From: Rhipicephalus microplus
Taxonomy: Eukaryota; Arthropoda; Arachnida; Ixodida; Ixodidae
Reading direction: 5' to 3'
Length of the DNA: 64,000 bases
Assembly (NCBI RefSeq): GCF_043290135.1
Contig: NC_134701.1
Location: forward strand, 65,231,502-65,295,501
The notes beneath the pieces are model-generated. The model searched no databases. It was not told where the DNA came from and was given only the letters and a program-made list of their open reading frames with translations. Made by a program: the position numbers and the translations under genes. Position 1 is the stretch's first letter, and each line of letters starts with the position of its first letter. Below, one piece after another: positions 34,193 through 44,023 of this stretch.

Positions 34193-35245
34193 CTATTTCT
34201 GCTGCCTGTAGCGGTGGTTCGTCGGAAGAAGAACGGGCGCCACGCGATAATTCACAGGAGACGTTTGCTCCAAGACAGTGTAGGTGCCAATAAAACGTAA
34301 TTGAAACTTCTCGCACAGGCCGGGAGTGGGAATGGGTGTAAGAAGGAGGACTTCGTCGCCAGGGCTGAAGGACACGGCACGATGAGAGGCATCATATTCA
34401 AGCTTGCGATCCTGTTGCTTGGCTTCAGTGTTGACGCGAACCAGCTGGCGGCAATGAAGTAGACGAGACACGTATTCTTCACTTGAAGATGAACATGGTT
34501 TGACAGGCGCAGAGAAGAACGAAACATCGAGAAAAGAAGAGGGGAAGCAACCGTGGACGAGGTAGAACGGCGAGTAACCGGTTGTGCGCTGTATAGAGGT
34601 ATCATACGCAAAAGTGACAAATGGCAAAATGGTGTCCCGGTTTCTGTGGTCGGGTTCGATATACATCGCTATCATATCTGACAGTGTACGATGAAAGCGC
34701 TGAGTCTGACCGTTCGTCTGAGGATGGTAACTGGAGCTTGTATTGTGTGTAGTGCCGGATGCCTTGAGCTCTTCTTCGACGAGTTCGGAAAGAAATACTC
34801 TTCCACGGTCGCTCAGGATTACATGAGGAGCTCCGTGTCGAAGAAATATTGCTCGAAGGATGAAGTCAGCCACTTCCGAAGCTGCTGCAGAAGGCACGGG
34901 AGTTGTTTTGGCGTAGCGGGTCAGGTGTTCGACAGCTGTAACTATCCATCGATGGCCCGTGACAGTCATAGGAAGCGGACCATACAGGTCAATGCCAACT
35001 ACCTCGAATGGTTGCAGGGTACACGGGAGCGGTTGTAACTGTCCACTTCGAGTCGATAGTAGCTTGCGACGCTGACAAAGGGCGCATGTGGCAACGTACT
35101 TCGCGACAGAGGTGGACAAGCCCGGCCAGTAATAGGGACATCTTATGCAGTCATACGTTTTCTGGAAGCCCATGTGTCCAGCAGACATGTCGTTGTGATA
35201 TGTCTTGAGGACGTAAGCCCAAAAAGAGCGAGGTAGGACGGGCAC
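34193..35245 (-). CDS. Element D integrase, catalytic Glu replaced
   Basis: An open frame of 350 residues. The zinc-binding domain has H....AGHMG and CALCQRR. The core has VGIDLYGP (first Asp), HVILSDRG (second Asp) and, 36 residues later, HPQTNGQTQRFHRTL, where the catalytic Glu of the usual QTERF is Gln (CAG for GAG). The C-terminal part has FSPGDEVLLL and LRFIGTYTVLEQ..PVNYRV, matching the GPY/F module. The frame is open and complete-looking, but the missing acid should abolish strand transfer. In the normal polyprotein it would follow RNase H. Confidence 0.9.
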   Translation of the reverse strand: MPVLPRSFWAYVLKTYHNDMSAGHMGFQKTYDCIRCPYYWPGLSTSVAKYVATCALCQRRKLLSTRSGQLQPLPCTLQPFEVVGIDLYGPLPMTVTGHRWIVTAVEHLTRYAKTTPVPSAAASEVADFILRAIFLRHGAPHVILSDRGRVFLSELVEEELKASGTTHNTSSSYHPQTNGQTQRFHRTLSDMIAMYIEPDHRNRDTILPFVTFAYDTSIQRTTGYSPFYLVHGCFPSSFLDVSFFSAPVKPCSSSSEEYVSRLLHCRQLVRVNTEAKQQDRKLEYDASHRAVSFSPGDEVLLLTPIPTPGLCEKFQLRFIGTYTVLEQTSPVNYRVAPVLLPTNHRYRQQK

Positions 35246-36870
35246 CCAGCGTTGACCATCAAAGTGATATGACGGTACAGGACGTGGTTGTTGAGCTTGA
35301 ATCGCGTCAGCTGGTGGTGAAGACGGGCGTTAGGGGGCCAGAAAGTCCCGTCAAGACGGTCCATGATGCGGCGACAGTAAGGGTCAGCACGTTGGTGAGA
35401 TAAGAACAAACCACACTCGCTTGGAGTAGTTGGGACTGCAGTAGCTAATGACGAAACATGTAGGGAGGAGACGGCCGAAAGCTTCTCGAGTGCGGCAGTG
35501 GCGGGTTTGTTAAGTGGCTCCGAAGAGAACGGGCAACGCGAAAGTGCGTCGGTGTCTTGATGTTTGTTTCCCGACTTGTATGTAATCGTGAAGTCGTATT
35601 CTTGTAAGCGAAGAATCCAGTGACCAAGGTGGCTGGACAAGTTCTTGATTGTCCAGAGCCAGCACAAGGCGTGATGGTCCGTAACCACAGTGAAGTAGCG
35701 GCCGTGGAGGTAAGGTCGAAACTTTTGCATCGACCACTAGGTACTCCTGTTCGGTGATGGTATAATTCTTTTCGGCAGGGGTCAGTGCACGGCTCGCGTA
35801 TGCGACGACTTTCTCACGTGAAGATTTTCCCACTGTAGGAGAATTCCACCAATGCCTCGACCACTAGCGTCTGTATGCAGGCACGTAGGCGCGGTCTCGT
35901 CGAAATGGCAGAGGACTGGTTCAGATGTGAGTGCACACTTCAGTTGGGCAAACGCCGCTTCACATTCAGGAGACCACACAAAGGCCACGCCTGATCCGAG
36001 CAACTTGTGCAATGGTGAAGCTATTGAGGTTAAGTCTCGAATGAATAGGTGAAAATAGGAAGCGAGGCTGCGGAAACTGCGCAAATCTTTGACTTTTTCA
36101 GGACGCGGGAAGTGTTGGACAGCGAAAATCTTGTCTTGATCGCGATGAATACAGTCCTTCCTTATGATGTGGCCTAACACTTCAATCGACTTGCTCGAAA
36201 AACGGCACTTCTTGGTGTTCAGCCGAAGGCCTGCGTTTGAAAGGCACGTAAGAACTTCGTCCAGTCGTTGCAAGTTCTGAGGGAAGGTTGACGAGAAAAT
36301 AACGATATCGTCTAAATAGCACAAGCAAGTCTTCCATTTCAAGCCTCATAAAACTGTGTCAATCATCCGCTCGAATGTTGCTGGAGCATCGCAAAGGCCG
36401 AATGGCATGGCGTTGAGTTCGTACTGCCCATCTGGTGTTGAAAACGCTGTCTTTTATTTGTCATCCTCGTGCATGGGTATTTGCCTGTAACCTGAATGCA
36501 GGTCTAGGCTTGAGAAGTACTCGGCACCTTGCAGTGAATCCAAAGCATCGTTTATGCGTGGCATGGGGTAAACATCCTTGTGGGTAATCTTATTAAGTGC
36601 TCTGTAGTCCACGCAAAATTGCACGGAGCCATCTTTTTTCCTTACTAAAACAACAGGGGATGACCAAGAACTTGCGGAGGGACGTATAATGTTCCGTTGC
36701 AGCATATCGGCTACATTTTGTTCAATGATCTCACGCTCGGACGAAGAGACGCGATATGGTCGACGGCGTAAGATGGAAGTGCCATCAGTCTGGATACGAT
36801 GCCCTATAATGAACGTCTGTCCCAGAAATGAGGAATGGGCATCAAACAATCTCCTATGCTTTTGTAGCAA
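35143..36870 (-). pseudogene. Element D reverse transcriptase and RNase H
   Basis: RT begins in the 36870-36454 frame: RRRPYRVSSSER, SPVVLVRKKDGSVQFCVDYR and SSLDLHSGYRQI. A stop after HEDDK is followed by the 36342-35782 frame with YLDDIVIFS (active site), LGHIIRKD and LRSFRSLASYF. RNase H starts at CLHTDASGRGIGGILLQ, shifts frame near 35800, and continues in the 35730-35143 frame with TVVTDHHALCWL and ITYKSGNKHQDTDALSR. All expected motifs are present in order, but at least one stop and two frameshifts break the chain. Confidence 0.88.
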
Positions 36871-36888
36871 GGCAAGTAACTCATCTGT

Positions 36889-37731
36889 CTATGAAGAGGT
36901 CAGTTCTGGACTAATAGTCGCAGCAAGAACAGAAACGCTTGATGAACGTCCAATCGACGGAAGGTCAGAACACGCTGGCATAAGCGGGACAACAGAGACA
37001 GGTTGGGATTCAGTAACGCAAGCCATTGTGGTGCCTTTAAGAATGAGAATTTTCTCAGACGTCTGATTTGTAGCGTAGAGAAGTCCGGAGCCATTGTGGA
37101 ACCACGCTAGACCTGAAGCAAGGGCTATACCTCTTGCGACACAGCGTGCAGATGGTTGGACAAACACGTCGCCAGAGTCGATCACATTAGAAGTGATGGT
37201 AAGTATTCGCTGATGACCAGGTGGTAGCTCGGTATCTTCAGCAGCGAGCAAGTGAACGGGCTTGTCATCCGCATACAGAGCATAGTCAGTTTCCATCATA
37301 TGAACAACATTTTCTCGACAGCAGATGGAAGCGTTCGCCGTAGAAAGAAAATCCCAGCCTAATATGAGCTGGTGGGAACACGAACTTAGCACAGCAAATT
37401 GCACAAAATGAAGAAGACCAGCTATGAAAACACGAGTGGCGCACATAGCGGCAGGTCTAATGGCGTCCCCTTGAGCAGCGAGCAGTGTAGGTCCATCATA
37501 AGGAGTGGTGAATTTTCGCGGACGTGAGCACAAGGAACGATCAATCACAGACAAAAAAGCACCAGTGTCTATTAAAGCGTCCACGTACACACCTTCCATT
37601 AAAACAGATATCGTATTATATGGACGCACTGGAGGAATTTCTTTCTTTTCATTCGATGTAGCTTTTCCTCCAAAAGCTGCAGAGGTTAGATTTCTGGGCG
37701 TTGGTTGGTGAATTGCGAAACAGGTCGCCAT
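36889..37731 (-). CDS. Element D protease region
   Basis: A 280-codon frame. The aspartic protease active site VDALIDTGAFLSVI lies at about residues 48-61, and the second motif HQLILGWDFLSTANA at about 132-146. The remainder is the post-protease spacer, with PPGHQRILTI and ARCVARGIALASGL. It would process Gag-Pol. The active-site DTG is intact here. Confidence 0.85.
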   Translation of the reverse strand: MATCFAIHQPTPRNLTSAAFGGKATSNEKKEIPPVRPYNTISVLMEGVYVDALIDTGAFLSVIDRSLCSRPRKFTTPYDGPTLLAAQGDAIRPAAMCATRVFIAGLLHFVQFAVLSSCSHQLILGWDFLSTANASICCRENVVHMMETDYALYADDKPVHLLAAEDTELPPGHQRILTITSNVIDSGDVFVQPSARCVARGIALASGLAWFHNGSGLLYATNQTSEKILILKGTTMACVTESQPVSVVPLMPACSDLPSIGRSSSVSVLAATISPELTSS

Positions 37732-39069
37732 GGAGACGTGGAGCGGCGGAGGGGTGAGGGTGAGCGGTGTCTAGTAGAGCGGTAAGAAGTGGTTGGTTCA
37801 GATGTCGCAGTTGGAGACGGTGAGCGACGTAGCGGCGGATCATAAGGACGACGTTGGAAAGCGTACCAGCTGGTCCCATCATCCCGCCCGTAGGTGTCGA
37901 AACCACGACGCTCGTCCTGCTGACGCTTCCGACAGACGCGTGCAATGTGGCCCCGATAGCCGCAGTAATAAAAGATCGGAGGAGGCGGCCGCCATGGTGG
38001 GTGAAAGGGCTGGCTAGGCGCACTCGGAGTTAACGAAGCCAGTGGGACAGGCGTCGAGCGTGCGGGCATCGGTTGTACGACGGGTGGTGAGCCAGCGAGG
38101 ACTTTTGCGTATGTCGGCTGGAGTCGAGGTACTGGAGAGTCTACATACGCTGGCCCGGTCATGAACGCCAACTCCTCTTTGATAACGTCGCGCAAAACAG
38201 CGTCGGAGAGGGGGGGGGGTGGAGTCGGTGTCATTGTGAGGCCGAAAGATTGCAGCTCTTCCCATATAATCGCCCGGATCATGGCACGCAATGAGGCATC
38301 AGTCATGGTGGCGTTTTCAGCGCTGTCCGACGGTAACCGTTTGGACTCAAGTTCCCCTAGGCGTTGGCACGTGGCAACAACGTCAGCGACTGTGGTCGGG
38401 TTTTGTATGACCAAGGCATTGAACGCGACAGTGCCGATCCCTTTCAATAGATGACGAACTCTCTCTGATTCAGACATGGACGTGCTAAAACGGGGACAAA
38501 GAGCAAGCACATCCTCTATGTACGATGTGAAAGACTCACCGCAATGTTGCTTGCGAGCATCCAGCGTCTTCTTGCGAGCATCCAGTGTTGCTTGCGAGCA
38601 TCCAGTGTCGCCGAAAATTTGGCGAAGCTGTTGCTTGAAGTGTGTCCAGTTCGTAGTGTCCGTTTCATGGTTGAAAAACCACGTTTTCGCTACGCCTGTC
38701 AGATAGAAAGAAACACGGCGAAGCTTGGTAGGATTATCCCAGTTTAGTGGAACTCGCTCGATTGAACTGGTCCAACCAATCCTCCACATCTTCACCTCGA
38801 AGCCCGGCGAACGTGGGCGGGTCACGCTGGTGTGCGGTGATAATCCCCGATGGATAGGCCGCGGTAGCCGGGGCCGTGGAGGTAGATGCAGAAGCACCGG
38901 TTGGCTTGTCTTGAGGCTTGGTACCGGACACCTGGGACAAACGACGACCTGAGCGGAGCTCCAGGAAGCAGATCGGGCTAGGAGAGGACGGAAGATCGTA
39001 CAGCACACTCCACCACTTGTGATGTAAGGGTGAAGGCAACCGGTTACCTTTATTAGGCCCAGAAGACAC
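37686..39069 (-). pseudogene. Element D Gag
   Basis: The N-terminal part is in the frame ending near 38734 (ITAHQRDPPTFAGLRGEDVE, then DWLDQFNR). The rest is in the 37686 frame (VSFYLTGVAKTWFFNHE, GESFTSYIEDVLALCPRF, SESERVRHLLKGIGTVAFNA). The two are linked by a frameshift near 38750. The zinc knuckle reads FYYCGYRGHIARVC, so the first Cys has become Phe. A 21-base tandem duplication in the capsid (38546-38610) gives TLDARKKTLDARK. The open frame upstream of the Gag start is only LTR and leader read-through. Confidence 0.85.
39003..39018 (-). promoter_or_regulatory. Element D primer-binding site
   Basis: On the minus strand, four bases after the 5' LTR end (TTACATCA), the sequence TGGTGGAGTGTGCTG begins. 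It is nearly the same as the sites of elements E and F, implying the same primer tRNA. The tRNA was not identified. Confidence 0.65.
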
Positions 39070-39192
39070 GGTGAAGCGATCACACCCAAGGCGCAGAACT
39101 CAGGCGAGCCAAATCCCCACAGCAGATGAAGAGGACGACCACTCATGATGATGAATATGTGTAAAGATAGTAGATGTGCTTAATGAATGTCT

Positions 39193-39195
<3 letters not shown>
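39020..39195 (-). repeat. Element D 5' LTR
   Basis: A 176-base LTR beginning (minus) TGTAGACATTCATTAAGC and ending TTACATCA. The outer end touches (TA)n at 39196. Confidence 0.9.

Positions 39196-39278
<83 letters not shown>
39196..39278. repeat. (TA)n microsatellite
   Basis: About 41 TA units between the 5' LTR of element D and the 3' terminus of the PLE. Confidence 0.97.
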
Positions 39279-39280
<2 letters not shown>

Positions 39281-39314
39281 CAGGCATGGTGGCGAAAATG
39301 GCCGTAGCGTTGCA

Positions 39315-40023
39315 ATAAGTCAAGTAGATCCTCCAAGAGAACGGTAACAACGGAAGTGTTTAATTCGACAGTTTCGGCCAGAGTCTGGCCTTCATCAGGA
39401 GTCATGGTACATTCTGTTTGCGCTCACATTTATAGTATTTTGGGTAAAAAATGAGAGGGAAGGAACGAAAAAAAACAGAAAGAAAGAAAGAGTTTGAAAA
39501 ACGAGAGAGGAAAGGATATCCAGAAAGTTCCAGGTTCCACTGTGCTTCGCGAGTGGCGTCGTCAGTGTGTATTTTCTTAGTATTGCGTTCAGTGCAGTTT
39601 GGTGGCGGTCCCTTTATTGTAGACGGGGCCTGGCTAAGGTAAGGGCTTGCGTGTCGCGAAAAATGCTTTTTTTATTATTATTTTTTATTTTTTATTTTTT
39701 AAAGACCGTCACTAATTCGGCGTCGGGGACAGCGTTCCGAGGCTCCAGGAAGTCGGCGCGGGAGAAAATGTTTCTTAAGGCGCTGTCTGTCGTTTTGAAT
39801 GCTATTTTGCTCTGCGGATCCGCGTTTGGGGGTTTTAATTGTGTATGGGGTGGCCCTTCTATATGTCGGGCTTTGTTGTCGAAATGCGGGAAGGGTTTCC
39901 AAACTGCGAGAAAGGACGTTTGAAGTGATTGCTATTTTGTACTGGGAAACCGCGTTCGGGGCGTTTAGTTGTGTATGTGGATGTCGGGCTTTGTTGCCAA
40001 AATCGGGGAAGGGTTGCCAAAAG
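39315..40023 (-). repeat. PLE inverted arm, 3' side
   Basis: Complementary to 42051-42759. It contains the hammerhead at 39362-39406, a T-rich run at 39668-39700, and the start of a tandem repeat of about 120 bases (39802 onward). Identical small open frames read in both arms (for example 39451-39642 and 42432-42623) are shadows of this symmetry. Confidence 0.95.
39362..39406 (-). ncRNA. Hammerhead ribozyme (sense strand of PLE)
   Basis: On minus: CTGATGA (39398-39392), stem II GGCCAG/CTGGCC with ACT loop, GAAA (39375-39372), then CTGTC with the expected cleavage after GTC. The core is complete. It lies on the same strand as the RT frame, in the 3' non-coding part. Hammerheads are known in PLE terminal repeats, where they may trim the RNA to unit length. 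Confidence 0.8.
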
Positions 40024-40127
40024 GCGAGAAGGGGCGTTTGAAGTGATTGCATTTTGTTCTGGGAATCCACGTTCGGGGCTTTTAGTTGTGCATGCGGTGA
40101 CCCTTCGACAAGTCGGGCTTACAACTA
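39802..40127. repeat. Tandem repeat of about 120 bases, 2.6 units
   Basis: Units begin at about 39802, 39931 and 40049. Each has ATTTTG.TCTGGG-type start, CGCGTTCGGGG, GTCGGGCTTTGTTG and GACGTTTGAAGTGATTGC. The inverted arm boundary (40023) falls inside the second unit. Confidence 0.8.
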
Positions 40128-40341
40128 TTGTTCGGTTATTCAGAGAAATAGAAATAGACGACAGTGGTTCACTGAAACACGCAAAGATATTTGTAGTTGT
40201 CCAGTCCTCGTCGCCGCCACAGTGCCGCGAAATCTTGAACTGTTATGATTACAATTATAAACTTACATATACACACATACACCCCCATACATATGCGCAT
40301 ATGCATAAGTACATATACACATATAAATGCATATGTATATA
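40128..40341. other. PLE 3' non-coding with (CATA)-rich tract
   Basis: Non-coding sequence after the RT stop codon; 40260-40340 is low-complexity CATA/TACA. Confidence 0.6.
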
Positions 40342-42105
40342 TTATAGTGCTTTGATTGCTGCAAGTGTACCCGGACTTTCATTTATGCCTTTTTCGAGGG
40401 TGTTAAATCGGTGTATGAGGTATGATTCACGTTGTTCACGTTCCCGGTTTGATTTAAATCCTGTTTCTAAAAGTGTGACTGACAATTTGTCGAAGGAGTG
40501 GCCGGGAAGGTTAAGGTGTTTTGATAGAGGTAGATTCGGCGCTGATTTCGCGTGGGCTCTGTGATTATTGAAACGAATCCTAAAGGGTGTTTCCGTTTGT
40601 CCGATGTATTGCATGCCGCACACGTTGCATTCAAGTAGATATACCACATTAGGGGAATCGCATGTTAGATTTCCTCGTATGTTAATTGAAAAGTTGGATT
40701 GTGTGCTGCTTGCCTTGCTTGTATCTCGCATCGCTTTGCATACAAAACATCGAGGCTTCAGACAAGGTCGGCATGAACTGTCGGAAGTTGAAGTATTGAT
40801 TTGGGAGTTTACAAGTGTGTCTTTGAGGTTGCGTGTTCGTCGGTAAACGACGCCAGGAGCCGATGGGAATGCACGTTTTAGACGTTCACTTTGTTCCAGT
40901 ATGTTGTAATGTCGTTTAAGGATTTTGTTAACGTTGGGGAAATTCGTGCTGTATGTTAAACATAGGTGTGTCTGTTGCAGGTTGTGTTGTGGTGGCCGCT
41001 TCATCAGAAGGTCATCACGCTGAAGTTTTCTAGCTTTTTGAATAGCGTCATCAATTACATGTGGAGGATATTTCTGTTTTTCGAGCACGAGTTTAAGCTT
41101 TTGTGAGCTCGCGTGGAAGTCAGTGTCTTTTGAGCAAATTCGCTTAAAACGGTGGGCCTGGCCGTATGGAATGCTGTTTTTACAATGGCGTGGATGATCA
41201 CTTTGGTAATGGAGGTACTGTTGTCGATCTGTTGGTTTGCGGTAGAGGGTTGTGGAAAGTTTATCATCTTCTATTATTATGGTAACGCCAAGGAAATTTA
41301 CGGTTACTTGTGAGTAGGTGTGTGTGAAGTGTATGTTTGGATGCACAGTATTGTAAGTATCGATAAAGTTTAGCAGTTCATCCTCGCTGTGAGTCCAAAT
41401 AAGAAAAATATCGTCAATGTACCGCCTGTATAGGAGTGGTTTCAAGGGAGTTTGGGACAAAAATTCGGTTTCTAGTTCTCCCATAAAAATGTTAGCATAG
41501 TTTGGTGCGAGTTTGGTACCCATGGCGGTGCCGCTGATTTGTCGAAAGTACTCTTGGTTGAACTCGAATGAGTTCAGTTCTAATACAAGTCTTGTGAGGC
41601 TTGCGATGGCAGAGAAATCTGGGGTGTCAGGTTGTCTATGGTTTGTGTATGTGTTTTTTAATGCCGCTATGCCATCATCGTGGGGAATATTTGTATAAAG
41701 TGAAGACACATCAAGGGTAACTAAGTATGAGTGTTTCGGAATGCGCAGGTCTGCAATATCTCGAAGAAAATGTGAGGTGTCTTTTACGTACGACCCGAGA
41801 GTGCACGGAATGTGGCCTATTAATTTGTCTACGTACCCTGATATGGGCTCGGTTACTGTGCCTATACCTGAAATGATTGGTCGGCCTGGATTACCGGGTT
41901 TATGAATTTTTGGGAGTATGTAGAAGCGCCCTGGACGAGGGTGTACTGGCCGCATTAATTTGTGCTCACTGCGTGTTATTCTTCCCTCGTCCAACAGCTT
42001 CTTCAGTTCTGTTGCTACAATACGCGTGTATTTCTCTGTCGTGTATTTCTCTTTTGGCAACCCTTCCCCGATTTTGGCAACAAAGCCCGACATCCACATA
42101 CACAA
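40342..42105 (-). CDS. Penelope-like reverse transcriptase with GIY-YIG endonuclease
   Basis: A 587-codon frame without breaks. The first 17 residues come from the inverted arm; genuine PLE protein starts at about KEKYTTEKYTRIV. RT motifs: RFYILPKIHKPGNPGRPI (60-77), VTLDVSSLYTNIP (about 129-141, first catalytic Asp), GTAMGTKLAPNYANIFMGE, RRYIDDIFLIW (about 227-237, YxDD box). A linker with Cys-rich CRPCLKPRCFVC follows, then the GIY-YIG nuclease: VVYLLECNVCGMQYIGQTE, with conserved R and H in FRIRFNNHRAH. RT and nuclease together act in target-primed reverse transcription. The N-terminal part of RT is missing, so the protein is probably inactive despite the open frame. Confidence 0.92.
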   Translation of the reverse strand: MCMWMSGFVAKIGEGLPKEKYTTEKYTRIVATELKKLLDEGRITRSEHKLMRPVHPRPGRFYILPKIHKPGNPGRPIISGIGTVTEPISGYVDKLIGHIPCTLGSYVKDTSHFLRDIADLRIPKHSYLVTLDVSSLYTNIPHDDGIAALKNTYTNHRQPDTPDFSAIASLTRLVLELNSFEFNQEYFRQISGTAMGTKLAPNYANIFMGELETEFLSQTPLKPLLYRRYIDDIFLIWTHSEDELLNFIDTYNTVHPNIHFTHTYSQVTVNFLGVTIIIEDDKLSTTLYRKPTDRQQYLHYQSDHPRHCKNSIPYGQAHRFKRICSKDTDFHASSQKLKLVLEKQKYPPHVIDDAIQKARKLQRDDLLMKRPPQHNLQQTHLCLTYSTNFPNVNKILKRHYNILEQSERLKRAFPSAPGVVYRRTRNLKDTLVNSQINTSTSDSSCRPCLKPRCFVCKAMRDTSKASSTQSNFSINIRGNLTCDSPNVVYLLECNVCGMQYIGQTETPFRIRFNNHRAHAKSAPNLPLSKHLNLPGHSFDKLSVTLLETGFKSNREREQRESYLIHRFNTLEKGINESPGTLAAIKAL

Positions 42106-42754
42106 CTAAACGCCCCGAACGCGGTTTCCCAGTACAAAATAGCAATCACTTCAAACGTCCTTTCTCGCAGTTTGGAAACCCTTCCCGCATTTCGACAACA
42201 AAGCCCGACATATAGAAGGGCCACCCCATACACAATTAAAACCCCCAAACGCGGATCCGCAGAGCAAAATAGCATTCAAAACGACAGACAGCGCCTTAAG
42301 AAACATTTTCTCCCGCGCCGACTTCCTGGAGCCTCGGAACGCTGTCCCCGACGCCGAATTAGTGACGGTCTTTAAAAAATAAAAAATAAAAAATAATAAT
42401 AAAAAAAGCATTTTTCGCGACACGCAAGCCCTTACCTTAGCCAGGCCCCGTCTACAATAAAGGGACCGCCACCAAACTGCACTGAACGCAATACTAAGAA
42501 AATACACACTGACGACGCCACTCGCGAAGCACAGTGGAACCTGGAACTTTCTGGATATCCTTTCCTCTCTCGTTTTTCAAACTCTTTCTTTCTTTCTGTT
42601 TTTTTTCGTTCCTTCCCTCTCATTTTTTACCCAAAATACTATAAATGTGAGCGCAAACAGAATGTACCATGACTCCTGATGAAGGCCAGACTCTGGCCGA
42701 AACTGTCGAATTAAACACTTCCGTTGTTACCGTTCTCTTGGAGGATCTACTTGA

Positions 42755-42759
<5 letters not shown>
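42051..42759 (+). repeat. PLE inverted arm, 5' side
   Basis: Inverted copy of 39315-40023. It begins in the middle of a 120-base repeat unit and ends at (TA)n (42757 onward). Confidence 0.95.
42671..42715 (+). ncRNA. Hammerhead ribozyme in inverted arm
   Basis: CTGATGA at 42676-42682, stem II 42684-42689 with 42693-42698, GAAA at 42699-42702, CTGTC to 42707. GACTC and GAATT flanks can form part of stem I. All strictly conserved core bases are present. Stem III is very short (AC.GU), as in other retrotransposon hammerheads that work best as dimers. Confidence 0.8.
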
Positions 42760-42801
<42 letters not shown>

Positions 42802-42818
42802 GATATATATATATATAT
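42757..42818. repeat. (TA)n microsatellite, slightly interrupted
   Basis: About 30 TA units with interruptions (TATTATATATAGATATA), followed by GTGTGGGTGTG. Confidence 0.95.
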
Positions 42819-42829
42819 GTGTGGGTGTG

Positions 42830-43600
42830 TTAAGAAAAAAATTGGGTGAAATGATAACTCTCCGCGGGCAGGAACCAAACCATTGACCTTCACATAACGC
42901 GTTCAATGTTCTACCACTGAGCTACCACGGCAGTTATCCCCCAGCCACATTTAATGGGTATATATGTGATCCTAAACATGGGGAGTGTCAGTCAGCGCCA
43001 CCAATAACCATGGCGGCGAGTGTGGCAACCTCTTTATGAGCCTGTTTGGCGTCACGTCGCACGTGAACTTATTACGAGCTGGCAGCTGACCAATAGTCCT
43101 TCGTATACAACCTAGAGGCACAAAAACTGCTAGTACGAGACCCTCATTAATGAATAAGGGAAGCAAGTGTATACTTAAGGGCTCGTTTTTCTGTGTTTTG
43201 ACACAATAGTAATGAGTTCTAACAGACAATGATCCCAAGAAAGGTATAAGGAAGGAATTAGGCCATTTCAAATGTAAATGTGAAGAAAGAAAAGTGGGTA
43301 ATAAGGTAACTTGCCGTGGGAAGAATCCAAACCAGCGACCTTCGAATATCGCGCTCGATGATCTACCAGAGAGCTATAAAGGCAGCTATTCTCCCAGCCA
43401 CTTTTATTGGGTATATATGTTAACTTAAACGTGGGAGTGTCAGTCAGCGCCATCAGTAGCCATGACGGCGAGTGTGGAACACTCTTTATGAGCCTGTTTG
43501 GCGTCACGTAGCACGTAAAGCTATTACGAGGGGGCGCCTGACCAATAGTTCCTTGTATACCTTTTTTCACACTGACATTACAATCGGCCTAATAACGTCC
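42830..43600 (-). repeat. Two tandem copies of a tRNA-SINE-containing repeat
   Basis: Copy 1 (42830-43110) and copy 2 (43275-43570) are direct repeats offset by about 430 bases. Each starts with a minus-strand tRNA-like head (for example GAGCTACCACGGCAG and GAACCAAACCATTGACCTTC read on plus) and continues AGTGTCAGTCAGCGCCA, ATGAGCCTGTTTGGCGTCACG and CTGACCAATAGT. The tRNA-like part has degenerate A and B boxes. The copies differ at many sites, so duplication is old. Confidence 0.72.
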
Positions 43601-43680
43601 CCTATACTTGGCATTATTGCTTGTTAGAACTCACTATTATTGTGTCAAAACACGGAAAAACGAGCCTTTAACTATACGCT

Positions 43681-43955
<275 letters not shown>

Positions 43956-43956
43956 T

Positions 43957-43974
43957 TGGTGGGGGTGCTGGGTG
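43957..43974 (+). promoter_or_regulatory. Element E primer-binding site
   Basis: TGGTGGGGGTGCTGGGTG, matching the site of element F except at one base. Confidence 0.7.
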
Positions 43975-44023
43975 ACGCGTAACCCTGAAATTGCGAAACC
44001 GTGCGTTGCTTGCAGTTGCTACG

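Larger units (their letters stand above)
39279..42759 (-). mobile_element. Penelope-like element with 709-bp inverted arms
   Basis: The RT-endonuclease frame is on minus (42105-40342). Downstream, its 3' region (40341-39279) ends at (TA)n. The outer 709 bases (39315-40023) occur again inverted at 42051-42759, upstream of the frame, with equal length and no indel. The frame is open for 587 codons and the arms appear essentially identical, so this is a young copy. The RT is 5'-truncated, and the inverted arm is joined exactly where coding stops, so the arm probably arose as 5' fold-back during target-primed reverse transcription. Hammerhead motifs occur in both arms. Confidence 0.88.

Noticed and set aside
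38734..39146. N-terminal extension of element D Gag
   Set aside because: The upstream part of the open frame is LTR and primer-site sequence; Gag homology starts later.
39451..40041. Small conserved genes present twice (also 42015-42623)
   Set aside because: The identical frames arise only because the PLE arms are inverted copies; no start context or domain supports coding.
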